A DNA stretch of 64,000 nt from the NCBI RefSeq assembly GCF_004346265.1, contig NZ_SMAP01000002.1:62001-126000 (forward strand), in the 5' to 3' direction. The notes below the pieces were generated by a model that was not told the origin of the DNA, made no database searches, and saw only the letters and a program-made list of their open reading frames with translations. This document shows positions 47,267 through 55,137 of this stretch, piece by piece. The DNA comes from Thermomonas haemolytica. GTDB lineage: Bacteria > Pseudomonadota > Gammaproteobacteria > Xanthomonadales > Xanthomonadaceae. Each line of letters begins with the position of its first letter. Positions within the stretch are counted from its first letter, which is position 1. Made by a program: the position numbers and the translations under genes.

Positions 47267-47272
47267 TAAAAT
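47267..47272 (+). promoter_or_regulatory. -10-like box (TAAAAT) upstream of the indolepyruvate oxidoreductase
   Basis: TAAAAT in an otherwise G/C-rich intergenic stretch; the -35 is not clear. Confidence 0.4.
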
Positions 47273-47288
47273 ACGAGGTGTTTGCTCG

Positions 47289-47309
47289 AACGCCGCCCTG
47301 CGCGGCGTT
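47289..47309 (+). terminator. Terminator-like hairpin in the leader
   Basis: AACGCCGC and GCGGCGTT pair around CCTGC, followed by TTCGCC, between the -10 and the ATG at 47334. It could attenuate transcription or be the terminator of an unseen upstream transcript. Confidence 0.45.
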
Positions 47310-47333
47310 TTCGCCGTTTCCGGAAGGCCCATC

Positions 47334-50300
47334 ATGACCAGCACCGCCGAACTGTCCTCGCCCGAATCCGCCAAGTCGCTGCTGACGCACGACGTGCTGG
47401 ACACCGACTACACGCTGGAAGACAAATACCGGCGCACCCAGGGCCGCATCTACCTCTCCGGCGTGCAGGCGCTGGTGCGGCTGCCGCTGATGCAGCGCCT
47501 GCGCGATGCGCACGCGGGGCTGGACACCGCCGGCTTCGTGTCCGGCTACCGCGGCAGCCCGCTGGGCGGGTTCGACCTGGAGCTGTGGCGCGCGAAGAAG
47601 CACCTGGAGGCGGCCGGGGTGAAGTTCACCCCGGGCCTGAACGAGGACCTCGGCGCCACCATGGTCTGGGGCACGCAGCAGGCCAACTTGTTCCCGGGCG
47701 CCAGGCACGCCGGCGTGTTCGGCATGTGGTACGGCAAGGGCCCGGGCGTGGACCGCTGCGGCGACGTGTTCAAGCACGCCAACGCAGCCGGCACCTCGAA
47801 GCACGGCGGCGTGCTGGCGCTGGCCGCCGACGACCACGCCTGCCGCAGCTCCACCCTGCCGCACGGCAGCGAGGACGAGTTCGTCAGCGCGATGATGCCG
47901 GTGCTCAACCCGGCCGGGGTGCAGGACATCCTCGACATGGGCGTGCTGGGCTGGGCGATGAGCCGCTACACCGGGCGCTGGGTGGGCTTCAAGACGATCG
48001 CCGAGACGGTGGAATCCTCGGCCTCGGTGCAGGTGGACCCGTTCGCGCTTCAGATCGTGCTGCCGGGCGACGACGACTTCGCGATGCCGCCGGGCGGGCT
48101 CAACATCCGCTGGCCGGACCCGCCGATGGAGCAGGAGATGCGCCTGCACCGCTATGCGGTGAAGGCGGCGCAGGCGTTCGCGCGCGCCAACCGCATCGAC
48201 CGCCTGGTACTGGACGCGCCACACGCGCGGCTGGGCATCGTCACTACCGGCAAGAGCTATCTGGACGTGCTGCAGGCGCTGGAGTACCTGGGCCTGGACG
48301 AAGCCACCTGCCGTGACGTCGGCATCCGCGTGTACAAGGTCGGCATGACCTGGCCGCTGGAGCCGCAGGGCATCGCGCGCTTCGCGCGCGGGCTCGACGA
48401 CATCGTGGTGGTCGAGGAGAAGAAGGCCTTCATCGAGCGCCAGATGAAGGAGCAGTTCTACAACTGGCCGCAGGACTGGGGGCGCCGCCCGAGCATCGTC
48501 GGCAAGTACGACGAGGCCGGCGAGTGGATCCTGCCGTCCACCGGCGAGCTGACCCCGGCCACGATCGCCGGGGTGATCGGCCGGCGCATGCTGCGGCTGG
48601 GGCTGGTCGAGGGCGGCCAGGCCGAGCGCATCCAGCAGGTGCTGCAGTGGATGGCGCAGAAGGAAGGCGAACTGGCCCTGCCGCGCGCCAACTTCCCGCG
48701 CGTGCCGCACTATTGCTCCGGCTGCCCGCACAACACCTCCACCCAGGTGCCGGAAGGCAGCCGCGCGATGGCGGGCATCGGCTGCCACTACATGGTCACC
48801 TGGATGGACCGCCGCACCGACACCTTCACCCACATGGGCGGCGAAGGCGTGACGTGGGCCGGGCAGGCGCCGTTCACCGACACCCCGCACATGTTCCAGA
48901 ACCTCGGCGACGGCACCTACTTCCACAGCGGCTCGCTGGCGATCCGCCAGGCGATCGCCGCCGGCGTCAACATCACCTACAAGATCCTCTACAACGACGC
49001 GGTGGCGATGACCGGCGGCCAGCCGGTGGACGGCGTGCTGACCGTGCCGCAGATCGCGCACCAGATGCGCGCCGAGGGCGTGCAGACCATCGCGGTGGTG
49101 TCCGACGACATCGACAAGTGGACCGACCCGTCGATCTTCCCGGCCGGCACCACCTTCCACGACCGCCGCGATCTGGACGCGGTGCAGAAGAGGCTGCGCG
49201 AGGTGAAGGGCACCTCGATCCTCATCTACGACCAGACCTGCGCCACCGAGAAGCGCCGCCGCCGCAAGCGCGGCAAGCTGCCGGATCCGGCCAAGCGCGT
49301 GGTGGTGAACTCGCTGGTCTGCGAAGGCTGCGGCGACTGCGGCGCCAAGAGCTTCTGCGTCAGCGTGCTGCCGAAGGACACCGAGTTCGGGCGCAAGCGC
49401 GAGATCGACCAGAGCAACTGCAACAAGGACTACAGCTGCGTCGAGGGCTTCTGCCCCAGTTTCGTCACCGTGCACGGCGGCAAGCCGCGCAAGGGCAAGA
49501 AGGCCAACGCCGCGGAGCGGCTCGCCCACCTGCCCGCACCCACGGTGCGCAGCGACCTGTCGCGCCCGTGGAACATCCTGATCACCGGCGTCGGCGGCAC
49601 CGGCGTGGTGACCATCGGCGCGCTGCTGGGCATGGCCGGCCACCTCGAGGGCAAGGGCGCGACCGTGCTCGACCAGACCGGCCTGGCCCAGAAGGGCGGC
49701 GCGGTGACCACCCACATCCGCATCGCGCGGCGCCCGGACGACATCCACGCCGTGCGCATCGCCGCCGGCGAGGCCGACCTGGTGCTGGGCTGCGACATGG
49801 TGGTGGTGAACGACTACTGGGTGCTGTCCAAGATCCGCCCCGAGCGCAGCACCGTGGTGATGAACACCTACGAGGCGATGCCGGGCACCTTCACCACCCG
49901 CCCGGACATGCAGTTCCCGGCCGCGGACATCGTGCAGGCCGTGCGCACCGCGCTCGGCGGGCAGGAGCCGGTGCTGGTGGACGCCACCCAGCTCGCCACC
50001 GCGCTGATGGGCGATGCCATCGCGGCCAACCTGTTCATGCTGGGCCATGCCTGGCAGCAAGGGCTGGTGCCGGTCTCGCTGGACGCGCTGATGCGCGCGA
50101 TCGAGCTCAACGGCGCGGCGGTGGACATGAACAAGACCGCATTCGCCTGGGGCCGGCTGGCGGCGATCGACCTGCCGGCGGTGGTCGAAGCCGCCGGCAT
50201 CGTGCGCAATCCGCCGACTGCCGCCGAGGCCACCCCACACGCGCTGCCCCTGCTGGCCGCTACCGCCAATGACGCCGGCGAATCCGGCCTGACCCCGTTC

Positions 50301-51053
50301 GCCGCCGACCTCCGCGATGGCGATGAATTGCGGCATGTGCCAGCTTCGCACGCCGGCGCCCCCATCTTCGCTCCGCTGGACGACGCGCGCCTGTCGCGCT
50401 CGCTGGACGAACTGATCGCGCGGCGAACGGCCTTCCTCACTGACTACCAAAGCGCCCGCTACGCCCGCCGTTACGCGGACTTCGTCGCGCAGGTCCGCAC
50501 CGCGGAAGACCGCCGGGTGCCCGGCAGCACCGACTTGACCGAAGCCGTGGCGCGCTACTTCTTCAAGCTGATGGCCTACAAGGACGAATACGAAGTGGCG
50601 CGCCTGTATACCAGCGACGAGTTCAAGCGCCGACTCGAGCAGCAGTTCGAGGGCGATTACACCCTGCACTTCCACCTCGCCCCGCCGCTGCTGGCCAGGA
50701 AGAACGCGCAGGGCCAACTGCAGAAGCGGGAATACGGCCCGTGGGTGTTCACCGCGTTCCGCGTGCTGGCCAAGCTGCGTTTCCTGCGCGGCACGCCGCT
50801 GGACGTGTTCGGCTACACCGCCGAGCGCCGCGGCGAGCGCGCGCTGATCGACGCCTACCAGCGCACCGTGGCGGGCCTGCTGGAGAAGCTCGATGCCGGC
50901 AACATTGGACTGGCGGCGCAGATCGCCAGCATTCCCGAACACATTCGCGGCTACGGCCACGTCAAGGAAGCGCACCTGCACAAGGCGATGGCCCGCCAGG
51001 CCGAGCTGCTGAAGGAGTGGGACAACCCGCTGCGGATCGTGCAGGCCGCCTGA
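47334..51053 (+). CDS. Indolepyruvate:ferredoxin oxidoreductase, fused alpha and beta subunits
   Basis: A 1239-residue fusion of IorA- and IorB-like parts that oxidises aryl pyruvates to acyl-CoA with ferredoxin. The N-terminal region has GYRGSPLGGFD; the thiamine diphosphate part has GEGVTWAGQAPFTDTPHMFQNLGDG and HSGSLAIRQ; a cysteine cluster follows (SLVCEGCGDCGAKSFC, NKDYSCVEGFCPS), probably Fe-S; and the gamma-type domain begins NILITGVGGTGVVTIGALLG. The aerobic fused form is common in proteobacteria. Its promoter region carries a leader hairpin. Confidence 0.93.
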   Translation: MTSTAELSSPESAKSLLTHDVLDTDYTLEDKYRRTQGRIYLSGVQALVRLPLMQRLRDAHAGLDTAGFVSGYRGSPLGGFDLELWRAKKHLEAAGVKFTPGLNEDLGATMVWGTQQANLFPGARHAGVFGMWYGKGPGVDRCGDVFKHANAAGTSKHGGVLALAADDHACRSSTLPHGSEDEFVSAMMPVLNPAGVQDILDMGVLGWAMSRYTGRWVGFKTIAETVESSASVQVDPFALQIVLPGDDDFAMPPGGLNIRWPDPPMEQEMRLHRYAVKAAQAFARANRIDRLVLDAPHARLGIVTTGKSYLDVLQALEYLGLDEATCRDVGIRVYKVGMTWPLEPQGIARFARGLDDIVVVEEKKAFIERQMKEQFYNWPQDWGRRPSIVGKYDEAGEWILPSTGELTPATIAGVIGRRMLRLGLVEGGQAERIQQVLQWMAQKEGELALPRANFPRVPHYCSGCPHNTSTQVPEGSRAMAGIGCHYMVTWMDRRTDTFTHMGGEGVTWAGQAPFTDTPHMFQNLGDGTYFHSGSLAIRQAIAAGVNITYKILYNDAVAMTGGQPVDGVLTVPQIAHQMRAEGVQTIAVVSDDIDKWTDPSIFPAGTTFHDRRDLDAVQKRLREVKGTSILIYDQTCATEKRRRRKRGKLPDPAKRVVVNSLVCEGCGDCGAKSFCVSVLPKDTEFGRKREIDQSNCNKDYSCVEGFCPSFVTVHGGKPRKGKKANAAERLAHLPAPTVRSDLSRPWNILITGVGGTGVVTIGALLGMAGHLEGKGATVLDQTGLAQKGGAVTTHIRIARRPDDIHAVRIAAGEADLVLGCDMVVVNDYWVLSKIRPERSTVVMNTYEAMPGTFTTRPDMQFPAADIVQAVRTALGGQEPVLVDATQLATALMGDAIAANLFMLGHAWQQGLVPVSLDALMRAIELNGAAVDMNKTAFAWGRLAAIDLPAVVEAAGIVRNPPTAAEATPHALPLLAATANDAGESGLTPFAADLRDGDELRHVPASHAGAPIFAPLDDARLSRSLDELIARRTAFLTDYQSARYARRYADFVAQVRTAEDRRVPGSTDLTEAVARYFFKLMAYKDEYEVARLYTSDEFKRRLEQQFEGDYTLHFHLAPPLLARKNAQGQLQKREYGPWVFTAFRVLAKLRFLRGTPLDVFGYTAERRGERALIDAYQRTVAGLLEKLDAGNIGLAAQIASIPEHIRGYGHVKEAHLHKAMARQAELLKEWDNPLRIVQAA

Positions 51054-51121
51054 CGCTGCACACCACCCGCGTGCCGTCACGGGCGGTAGCGATGCATCCG
51101 ACGCAGAGTGCGCCGCAAAGA

Positions 51122-51147
51122 AAACGGCCCGCGCAAGCGGGCCGTTT
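51122..51147. terminator. Bidirectional terminator
   Basis: A perfect 11-bp stem, AAACGGCCCGC / GCGGGCCGTTT, with a GCAA loop between the convergent oxidoreductase and M4 protease genes; it has A and T runs on both sides. Confidence 0.85.
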
Positions 51148-51169
51148 CCGTGTGCAGGCCGTGGGGCCG

Positions 51170-52798
51170 TCAGTTCACGTTGACCGCGCTCCACGCCGCG
51201 GCCACCGCGTTGTACTCGGTCGAACCATTGCCGTACAGGGCGGCAGCCGCATTCAACGTGGCGGTGCGGGCACCGGCGTAGTTGGTGCTGCTGGTCATGT
51301 AGGTGGTGATCGCCTTGTACCAGATCGCCGCCGCCTTGGCGCGGCCGATGCCGGCCAGCGAGGTGTTGCCGTTGCAGACCAGCGAGGCCGGGGTCAGGTT
51401 CGCCCAGGTGCCGGCACCGAAACCCGCCGGCACCACCGCGCCTTCCGCCAGGAGGTAGAAGAAGTGGTTGGCCGGGCCGGAGCTGTAGTGCACGTCGATG
51501 CTGCCGATGCCGCTGTAGTAGCAGTCCGCAGAGCGCCCATCCAGGCTCGGCTTGAACATCCAGCGGATCGCCTTGCTCAGGTTGGCATTGTTCGGGAACA
51601 GCTCCTCGCCGATCACGTAGTCCGGCGTGTCCTCGGGGTTGTTGGCGTAGAACTCGACCATGGTGCCGAAGATGTCGGAGTTCGACTCGTTCAGGCCGCC
51701 GGACTCGCCGCTGTAGGTCAGGTTGGCGGTGCGGCTCATCACGCCGTGGCTCATTTCATGGCCGGCCACGTCCAGCGCCACCAGCGGCAGGATGCTCGCG
51801 CCGTTGTCGCCGTCGCCGAAGGTCATGCAGAAGCAGGAATCGCTCCAGAACGCATTGGCGTAGTTGCGGCCATAGTGGACGCGGCTGATGGCGCCCTTGC
51901 CGTCATTCGCAATCCCCATGCGGCCGAAGGTGTTCTTGTAATAGTCCCAGGTGGTGGCCACGCCGTAGTGGGCGTCCGCGGCCACGGTCTGCGAGTCCGA
52001 CAGCAGGTTGTTGCCCCAGATGTTGGTGGTGCTGGTGAACACCGTGCCCATGCCCGAGGTCTTCATCGCCATGTTGTGGGTGGCGCCGCCACCGCGGGTG
52101 GTGTCCACCATCTGGTAGCTGCTACCGCTGCACTGCGCGGTGTTGATCACGACGTCGGCCAGGGTCAGGGTCTTGCCGGTGCCCACGGCCGGCGTGGTGC
52201 AGGTGCTGCTGCCGCCCGGGCCCGGCTTGGCGGTCTGGATGCCGTCCCATTGGTTGAGGATGCGGCCGCTGTTGGCGTCCACGATGTAGTGCATCTCGGT
52301 CGGGGTCTGGTCGGCCTTGATGCCGTTGAACACCACCTCATGCGCCAGCACCGGCGCGACGCCGGCGGCATAGACGACCGTGCGCGCGGTCGGCGCGCCG
52401 AGGAAGCGGGTGCCGAAATGGGCGCCGGCCTCGACGATCGCCTGGTCGCGGTTGAACTTGCCAACCAGCGCCGGACGCGCGGCGGTGGACAGGGTCTGGC
52501 TGATGCCGGTCAGCTGGCCGTTGCGCGCGTGCACGACCATGTCGCCGCCGATCACCGGCAGGCCGTTGAAGGTGCGGTCGTAGCGGACGTGCTCGGTGCC
52601 GTCGGCATCGACGATCACGTCGCGCACGACGAAGGCATCACCGCTGGCCTTGCGCGCCAGCGTGGCGTGGTTGCCCACCAGGGCGTTGGCGCGGGTGATC
52701 ACCGCGGATTTCTGGAGCGCCGCCGCATCGGCCGGGGCCGCGGTCACGGCGAGGGCGGAGGCGATGGCGAGGCACAGCAGGCTTGCTTGGACTTTCAT
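51170..52798 (-). CDS. M4-family (thermolysin-like) metallopeptidase, secreted
   Basis: A 542-residue secreted zinc protease. Signal peptide MKVQASLLCLAIASALAVTAAP, then an FTP/PepSY-type propeptide (VRYDRTFNGLPVIGGDMVVHAR; VDANSGRIL), then the catalytic domain with HEMSH (His347, His351) and the third ligand Glu371 in GGLNESNSD. The active Tyr/His region near the end (IDVHYSSGPANHFFYLLA) is present, and the protein stops just after VNVN without a prepilin-type extension. It is the last gene of the adhesin-linked operon: its ATG overlaps the upstream gene's stop by 4 bp. Confidence 0.92.
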   Translation of the reverse strand: MKVQASLLCLAIASALAVTAAPADAAALQKSAVITRANALVGNHATLARKASGDAFVVRDVIVDADGTEHVRYDRTFNGLPVIGGDMVVHARNGQLTGISQTLSTAARPALVGKFNRDQAIVEAGAHFGTRFLGAPTARTVVYAAGVAPVLAHEVVFNGIKADQTPTEMHYIVDANSGRILNQWDGIQTAKPGPGGSSTCTTPAVGTGKTLTLADVVINTAQCSGSSYQMVDTTRGGGATHNMAMKTSGMGTVFTSTTNIWGNNLLSDSQTVAADAHYGVATTWDYYKNTFGRMGIANDGKGAISRVHYGRNYANAFWSDSCFCMTFGDGDNGASILPLVALDVAGHEMSHGVMSRTANLTYSGESGGLNESNSDIFGTMVEFYANNPEDTPDYVIGEELFPNNANLSKAIRWMFKPSLDGRSADCYYSGIGSIDVHYSSGPANHFFYLLAEGAVVPAGFGAGTWANLTPASLVCNGNTSLAGIGRAKAAAIWYKAITTYMTSSTNYAGARTATLNAAAALYGNGSTEYNAVAAAWSAVNVN

Positions 52799-53406
52799 GA
52801 CGCGTTCTCCGTGGTGATCGAACCCGACGCGGAGCCCGCGGCGGGAAGGGGTGTACCGCTTTTGCGACGGGCGATGCGCCCGCCGTTTGCGACCGCTGCC
52901 GGTGCGCTGATGCGCGCCGGCGCCTGCAACACGGCGTCGTCGAAGTACGACACGCGCAGCTGCAGGCCGCGAGGTGAATATCCGATGAATACCGCATCGA
53001 AACCGGGCTCGACCGCACGTTTATACGCCGCGGCGATCTTGGGGTTCTCGATTTCCAGCAGGATGCCCAGGCTTTCCGGCTGCTTCAGGCCGGCGTTGTA
53101 GTCGTGCAGCACCTGCTTGCAGCGCTGGAAAAACTTCAGGATGTGGCCGCGCCCGCGCAGCTGCGGGGCGAAGAACTGGCGGTAGTAGTAGGTGGGCTGG
53201 CGCAGGCGCGGAATGACCTTCACCAGCGCAGTGCCGACCCCGCGCAGCACGCCCTTGTCATCGCGGGCGATACAGACCGCTTGCTGCGCACGCTCACGCG
53301 CGATGGTCTCGTCCGCGATCGCCTTGTGCTCGCGCCAGAACGCGACCAGCTCGTCCGCCAGCTCCGGCGTCACCTGCTTCCAGACCGGGATGAACTCGAC
53401 CTTCAC
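52795..53406 (-). CDS. Uncharacterised protein, possibly GNAT-like
   Basis: A 203-residue protein, start GTG at 53406, overlapping the EF-hand stop by 4 bp (GTGA). Not confidently assigned. TYYYRQFFAPQLRGRGHILKFFQR has an R-G-x-G element like motif A of GNAT acetyltransferases, and QKAVCIARDDKGVLRGVG-type strands precede it; a similar layout occurs in autoinducer and N-acyltransferase-like proteins. The last ~40 residues are Ala/Gly/Ser-rich and basic. No signal peptide, so probably cytoplasmic. It sits between two secreted proteins in a tightly coupled operon. Confidence 0.6.
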   Translation of the reverse strand: MKVEFIPVWKQVTPELADELVAFWREHKAIADETIARERAQQAVCIARDDKGVLRGVGTALVKVIPRLRQPTYYYRQFFAPQLRGRGHILKFFQRCKQVLHDYNAGLKQPESLGILLEIENPKIAAAYKRAVEPGFDAVFIGYSPRGLQLRVSYFDDAVLQAPARISAPAAVANGGRIARRKSGTPLPAAGSASGSITTENAS

Positions 53407-53846
53407 TTCTTGCCGCCCTTGCCCGCGTCCTGTTGCGGCGCCAGCGTCTGCACCAGCTTCACGTATTCGGCGAACTCGAGCTTGCCGTCGCCGTTGGCGT
53501 CGAAGCGGGCCAGCTGCGGCGCGGCCTTGCCGGCCTGCTTGATCAGCACCAGGTTGCCGTATTCGCTGGCGTCGATGGCGCCGTCGTGGTTGGCGTCGAT
53601 CGCCGCGAACTGCCGCCGCAGCGCCTGCTCCACCCGCAGCGCGGCCTGCATCTGCTCCCAGCCGGCGCGGAACTCGACCAGCGACAGCTGGCCATCGCCG
53701 TTCTTGTCCCAGGCCTTGAAGGTCGCGGCCACCGGATCGGGCGTGGCGGTGGCTGGCGCGGGAGCGACCGGCTTGGTCTGCGCCTGCAGCAGCGCCGCCG
53801 GCAGCAGGCCGGCCAGCAGCAGGGCGAGGGAACGCACTCGGCTCAT
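53403..53846 (-). CDS. Secreted EF-hand calcium-binding protein
   Basis: A 147-residue protein with a signal peptide (MSRVRSLALLLAGLLPAALLQAQ) and three EF-hand loops: DKNGDGQLSLVEF, DANHDGAIDASEY and DANGDGKLEFAEY, each with the D-x-[ND]-x-[DN]-G pattern. It should bind Ca2+ in the periplasm or outside the cell. It overlaps the TIGR03032 gene by 4 bp and the next gene by 4 bp. As the neighbouring M4 protease family is calcium-stabilised and large adhesins often need calcium, a link is plausible. Confidence 0.88.
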   Translation of the reverse strand: MSRVRSLALLLAGLLPAALLQAQTKPVAPAPATATPDPVAATFKAWDKNGDGQLSLVEFRAGWEQMQAALRVEQALRRQFAAIDANHDGAIDASEYGNLVLIKQAGKAAPQLARFDANGDGKLEFAEYVKLVQTLAPQQDAGKGGKK

Positions 53847-55072
53847 GCGACGGCCGCCTCCACGGGGATTTCGGATTCGAAGGTGATGAGGTCGCGGATC
53901 TCGTTGGTGCGCAGGCCGATCATCATCGGGTGCTTCACGTTGGGCAGGAAGCTGATGTCGAAGATCTCGGTGATGTCGCCATCGAACCGGATCCAGTTGG
54001 TGACGTCGCCATTGGCCAGCGACACGATCTGCACCCCGCACCACGGTTCGGCGTCGCGCTTCTTCAGCTCTTCGTCCAGCTGCAGGCCCTCGAAGCGCTG
54101 GTTGCGCGGCTTCGACAGGCCCACCGCGGCGACGTTGCCGATGATCGACAGCCCGCGCGCGAAGCCCGGCACGAAGGCATGCGGCACGAACGCCTTCTTC
54201 TCGAAATCGACCCAGCCCAGCTGGCCGGTGCCGGCGTTGAGCAGCCACAGCTTGCCGTTGTGCCAGCGCGGCGAGTGCGGCATCGACAGGCCTTCGCAGA
54301 CGATCTCGTCGGTCTGCACGTCGATCACCACGCCGCCGTCGCGGCGACGCTCGCGCCAGCCATCCACGCTGTCGCTCTTGCACACCGCGGTGACGTACTT
54401 GGGCTCGCCGTCCACCATCGCCAGGCCGTTGAGGTGGCAGCGGTCTTCCGGGGCCAGCTTGCTGATGAACTTCGGCTTCCAGATCGCCTTGAAGCTGTGG
54501 GTCGGGCTGAGCTCGGCCAGGCAGGAGTACTTGGTGTTGACGAACACCACCCGACCATCCTTGCGGATGCCCAGCTCGTGGATGTCGAGGTCGCCGATGG
54601 TCTGCGCGTTGCGCGGCACGTAGCACTTGTCGAACTGGCCGTGGATGACCTCGTTCGGGCGCAAGATGTTCTCGAACCGCCACAGCTGGTAGAGGCCGCC
54701 GAGGTAGATGCGCTGGGCGTTGCCGACTACGCCCATCGCGCGCTCGAAGATGCGCTCGAAGAACGACACCCGGCCCTGCTGGTCGCTGCCGACGAGGTAG
54801 ATGCGGCCGGTCTGGTAGGAGGTGATCGCCAGCGACAGCCGGTTCTGGCCGAGCCAGCCGGCAAGCCCGCGCGAGCAGCTCTTCTCGACCCGCAGCTTGG
54901 TGAGATCGCGCGGGGCTTGCGGTTGCTGCGGTTGCGCGGGCGCCGCCGCCTGCGCGGCAGGCGCCGGTGCCGGGGCCTCGTTCGCGATGGCATCCAGCCC
55001 GGTCTCGAGCTCGGGCTTGTCCTGGTTGGACTGGATCTGGGGGTCGTTCTGCGGGTTGTTTTCGTTGGACAC
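53843..55072 (-). CDS. TIGR03032-family conserved protein
   Basis: A 409-residue protein resembling the TIGR03032/DUF4915 family, with a beta-propeller-like run of repeats: IYLGGLYQLWRFENIL, IHELGIRKDGRVVFVNTKYSCLAEL, HLNGLAMVDGEPKYVTAV and SMPHSPRWHNGKLWLLNAGTGQLG. It has an N-terminal low-complexity part rich in N/Q/P/A and no signal peptide. The function of this family is unknown; relatives occur near large surface proteins. It is the first gene of the four-gene coupled block and starts 65 nt after the adhesin stop. Confidence 0.75.
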   Translation of the reverse strand: MSNENNPQNDPQIQSNQDKPELETGLDAIANEAPAPAPAAQAAAPAQPQQPQAPRDLTKLRVEKSCSRGLAGWLGQNRLSLAITSYQTGRIYLVGSDQQGRVSFFERIFERAMGVVGNAQRIYLGGLYQLWRFENILRPNEVIHGQFDKCYVPRNAQTIGDLDIHELGIRKDGRVVFVNTKYSCLAELSPTHSFKAIWKPKFISKLAPEDRCHLNGLAMVDGEPKYVTAVCKSDSVDGWRERRRDGGVVIDVQTDEIVCEGLSMPHSPRWHNGKLWLLNAGTGQLGWVDFEKKAFVPHAFVPGFARGLSIIGNVAAVGLSKPRNQRFEGLQLDEELKKRDAEPWCGVQIVSLANGDVTNWIRFDGDITEIFDISFLPNVKHPMMIGLRTNEIRDLITFESEIPVEAAVA

Positions 55073-55099
55073 GTGTTTTCCAGACTGCAGATGCCCGGC

Positions 55100-55126
55100 C
55101 CGGGCCCGGCGTCATGCCAGGCCCGG
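55100..55126 (-). terminator. Hairpin between the adhesin and the TIGR03032 gene
   Basis: An imperfect G/C-rich inverted repeat (CCGGGCC arms) lies right after the adhesin stop. With no T-run after it, it probably only reduces, rather than stops, transcription into the downstream genes. Confidence 0.35.
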
Positions 55127-55137
55127 TACCGCGGCGA

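Noticed and set aside
47028-51194. A 1388-residue open frame antisense to the indolepyruvate oxidoreductase
   Set aside because: His/Arg/Val/Gly-rich composition typical of an antisense frame in high-GC DNA; the plus-strand protein has clear family motifs.
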